DNA of 56,903 nt, from the NCBI GenBank assembly GCA_002722255.1, contig PBLD01000001.1, forward strand, positions 155,323 to 212,225, given 5' to 3'. The stretch comes from Winogradskyella sp. (GTDB lineage Bacteria; Bacteroidota; Bacteroidia; Flavobacteriales; Flavobacteriaceae). Shown piece after piece: positions 55,275 to 56,903 of this stretch; position 1 is the stretch's first letter; each line of letters starts with the position of its first letter. A program made the position numbers and the translations under genes. The notes beneath the pieces are model-generated. The model did no database searches. It was not told the DNA's origin and worked only from the letters and a program-made list of their open reading frames with translations.

Positions 55275-55308
55275 AATATTACCTACCTGTATTTCATCTA
55301 TTAAAATT

Positions 55309-56903
55309 ATGCTTAATTACATAATATCTAAATCCAAATTACCTGAGTTTTCCGTAAAAAACACCATAAAATTACTCAACGAAGATTGTACCATTCCTTT
55401 TATTTCGAGATATAGAAAAGAAGCAACTGGTAATTTAGATGAAGTTGAAGTTGGCTTAATTGTAAAGTTTAAAGAAGAATTTGAAGCTTTAGAAAAACGA
55501 AAAACATCCATTCTAAAAGCATTAGAAGAACAGGATGTCTTAACGGAAAAATTGAAGCAAAGTATTGAGGACGCTGAAGACTTAACCACGCTTGAAGACT
55601 TATACTTACCCTACAAGAAAAAGCGAAAAACTAAGGCTGAAACTGCTCGTAAAAACGGCCTAGAACCTTTGGCTAAAATTATAATGAGCCAAAATGCTAA
55701 CGATATAGAATCTATTGCTTATAAGTATGTAAAAGGGGACTTATCATCTACTGAGGAAGCTTTAGAAGGTGCCAGACATATTATTGCCGAATGGATTAAC
55801 GAGCGTACAGATATTAGAAACGCATTAAGACAGCAACTAGAACGCTTTGCACAGATAAGCACAAAAGTTGTGAAGACAAAAGAAACCGATACTTCGACTG
55901 CGCTCAGCACAAGGGAAAAAGCACAAAAATTTAGAGATTATTTTGACTGGTCTGAAAGTTTAGGTCGCATTCCATCTCATCGCTTGCTCGCTATATTACG
56001 TGCAGAAAGCGAAGGTTTTATTAGAGTAAAAATTGAAATTGATGACAATAAAGCCTTAGAACGCATAGACAGAAAAATTATTCGAAGCAACAATGCTTGT
56101 GCAGACCAGTTAGAATTGGCAATTTCTGATGCTTATAAGCGCTTACTTTTTCCATCGCTAAGCAAAGAAGCCTTAAATGCCGCTAAAGAAAAAGCAGACG
56201 ATGCTGCTATTTCTGTTTTTGCGAAAAATTTAAGACAGCTTTTATTAGGTTCACCTATTGGCGAAAAACGTGTTTTAGCTATAGATCCTGGATTTAGAAC
56301 TGGTTGTAAAGTGGTTTGTTTAGATGAAAACGGTAACTTAAAACACAATGAAACCATCTATCCGCACGCACCAAAAAATGACTGGTCTGGTGCTTTAAAA
56401 AAACTGGCTTCACTTACCGAAGCGCATAAAATTGAAGCCATTGCTATTGGTAATGGTACAGCATCGAGAGAAACAGAAGCTTTGGTTAGAAAAATTCAGT
56501 TTAAGAATGACGTTCAGGTTTTTGTAGTCAGCGAAGCTGGTGCAAGTATTTACTCGGCTTCAAAAATTGCACGAGATGAATTTCCTAATTACGATGTTAC
56601 TGTAAGAGGTGCCGTTTCTATTGGTAGACGTTTACAAGATCCTTTAGCAGAATTGGTAAAGATTGATGCCAAATCCATTGGTGTTGGCCAATACCAGCAC
56701 GATGTAGACCAAACAAAACTACAAAAACAACTTGGTGTTGTGGTAGAAAACTGTGTAAATGCTGTTGGTGTTAATATTAATACAGCAAGTGTTTCGCTAT
56801 TAAGCTATGTATCTGGTATTGGACCTAAATTGGCAGAAAATATCGTCAACCACAGAACTGAAAATGGTGCGTTCTCATCAAGAAATTCAATAAAAAAAGT
56901 ACC
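55309..56903 (+). CDS. tex: Tex-family RNA-binding transcription accessory protein (partial, 3' end outside)
   Basis: About 531 residues are present, open at the right edge. The N-terminal helical region, the YqgF-like RNase H fold (LAIDPGFRTGCKVVCLDENG) and the helix-hairpin-helix region (YVSGIGPKLAENIVNHRTEN) are visible; the S1 domain would lie beyond the end. Tex binds RNA polymerase and nucleic acid. In the linker, residues encoded by 55891-55914 (DTSTALSTRE) come from a REP-like sequence. The start ATG is 34 bp after the partner gene. Full length should be about 700-710 residues. Confidence 0.95.
   Translation, partial: MLNYIISKSKLPEFSVKNTIKLLNEDCTIPFISRYRKEATGNLDEVEVGLIVKFKEEFEALEKRKTSILKALEEQDVLTEKLKQSIEDAEDLTTLEDLYLPYKKKRKTKAETARKNGLEPLAKIIMSQNANDIESIAYKYVKGDLSSTEEALEGARHIIAEWINERTDIRNALRQQLERFAQISTKVVKTKETDTSTALSTREKAQKFRDYFDWSESLGRIPSHRLLAILRAESEGFIRVKIEIDDNKALERIDRKIIRSNNACADQLELAISDAYKRLLFPSLSKEALNAAKEKADDAAISVFAKNLRQLLLGSPIGEKRVLAIDPGFRTGCKVVCLDENGNLKHNETIYPHAPKNDWSGALKKLASLTEAHKIEAIAIGNGTASRETEALVRKIQFKNDVQVFVVSEAGASIYSASKIARDEFPNYDVTVRGAVSIGRRLQDPLAELVKIDAKSIGVGQYQHDVDQTKLQKQLGVVVENCVNAVGVNINTASVSLLSYVSGIGPKLAENIVNHRTENGAFSSRNSIKKV
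55891..55911. repeat. tex: REP-like fragment inside the tex reading frame
   Basis: CTTCGACTGCGCTCAGCACA matches an arm of dispersed repeats of this kind (CTTCGACTGCGCTCAG), which also appear as fragments at 31353-31379. It is in frame and adds STALSTR-type residues to the Tex linker. Confidence 0.7.

Overview
The window is 56.9 kb of a low-GC marine-type Bacteroidota chromosome, most likely Flavobacteriaceae. The evidence is: many TonB-dependent receptors with CarboxypepD_reg or plug domains; lipoproteins of Bacteroidota-only families (DUF4270); T9SS sorting domains and a PorZ homologue; atpDC split from the rest of the ATP synthase genes; and a repeated promoter -7 box of the TAnnTTTG type. 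No rRNA, tRNA, CRISPR, insertion sequence or prophage was seen. I could not run searches, so family names rest on recognised motifs and gene order.

Layout. 0-10.4 kb: the tail of a probable glycogen synthase, a DUF4270 lipoprotein, glmS, a TonB receptor paired with an SGNH/GDSL lipoprotein, then atpD-atpC. 10.4-16.8 kb: a Gfo/Idh oxidoreductase co-transcribed with an XRE-S24 (LexA/CI-like) regulator, divergent from an error-prone-type dnaE and a dinB; this looks like a self-contained SOS mutagenesis cassette. 16.8-20.7 kb: a remnant of an XRE gene, a DUF2007 protein, and a MocR-type regulator divergent from a TonB receptor, with a repeated CCGGACTATT-like site between them. 20.9-29.6 kb: a four-gene membrane-stress-type cluster (PspA/IM30, YqiJ/NfeD-like, YqiK-like flotillin and a 1622-residue AAA ATPase). 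29.6-32 kb: a JmjC/cupin-8 protein, a small beta-barrel protein and recX, between long palindromic repeats. 32-40.1 kb: a T9SS-sorted protein and the minus-strand group porZ-recO-TonB receptor. 40.2-47.6 kb: gdhA, a putative outer-membrane protein, a Cys/Met-metabolism PLP enzyme, a DUF4163/DUF3298 lipoprotein, an ArsC-like protein, an EamA permease, a GNAT-like protein and a thioesterase. 47.7-53.5 kb: yicC-gmk-nadD, a YraN protein, an LD-carboxypeptidase and metG. 53.5-56.9 kb: an AT-rich two-gene accessory unit (DUF488 fusion plus partner), then tex running off the end.

The most interesting points are: the S24 regulator/dnaE/dinB cassette, with complete self-cleavage residues in the regulator and a degraded PHP metal site in the polymerase; the PspA-YqiJ-flotillin-giant ATPase cluster; a MocR protein whose PLP lysine appears to be glutamine; a family of about 131-bp palindromic elements, two of which bracket the giant ATPase gene; repeat fragments that have become part of the dnaE and tex reading frames; and the DUF488/partner unit between metG and tex.
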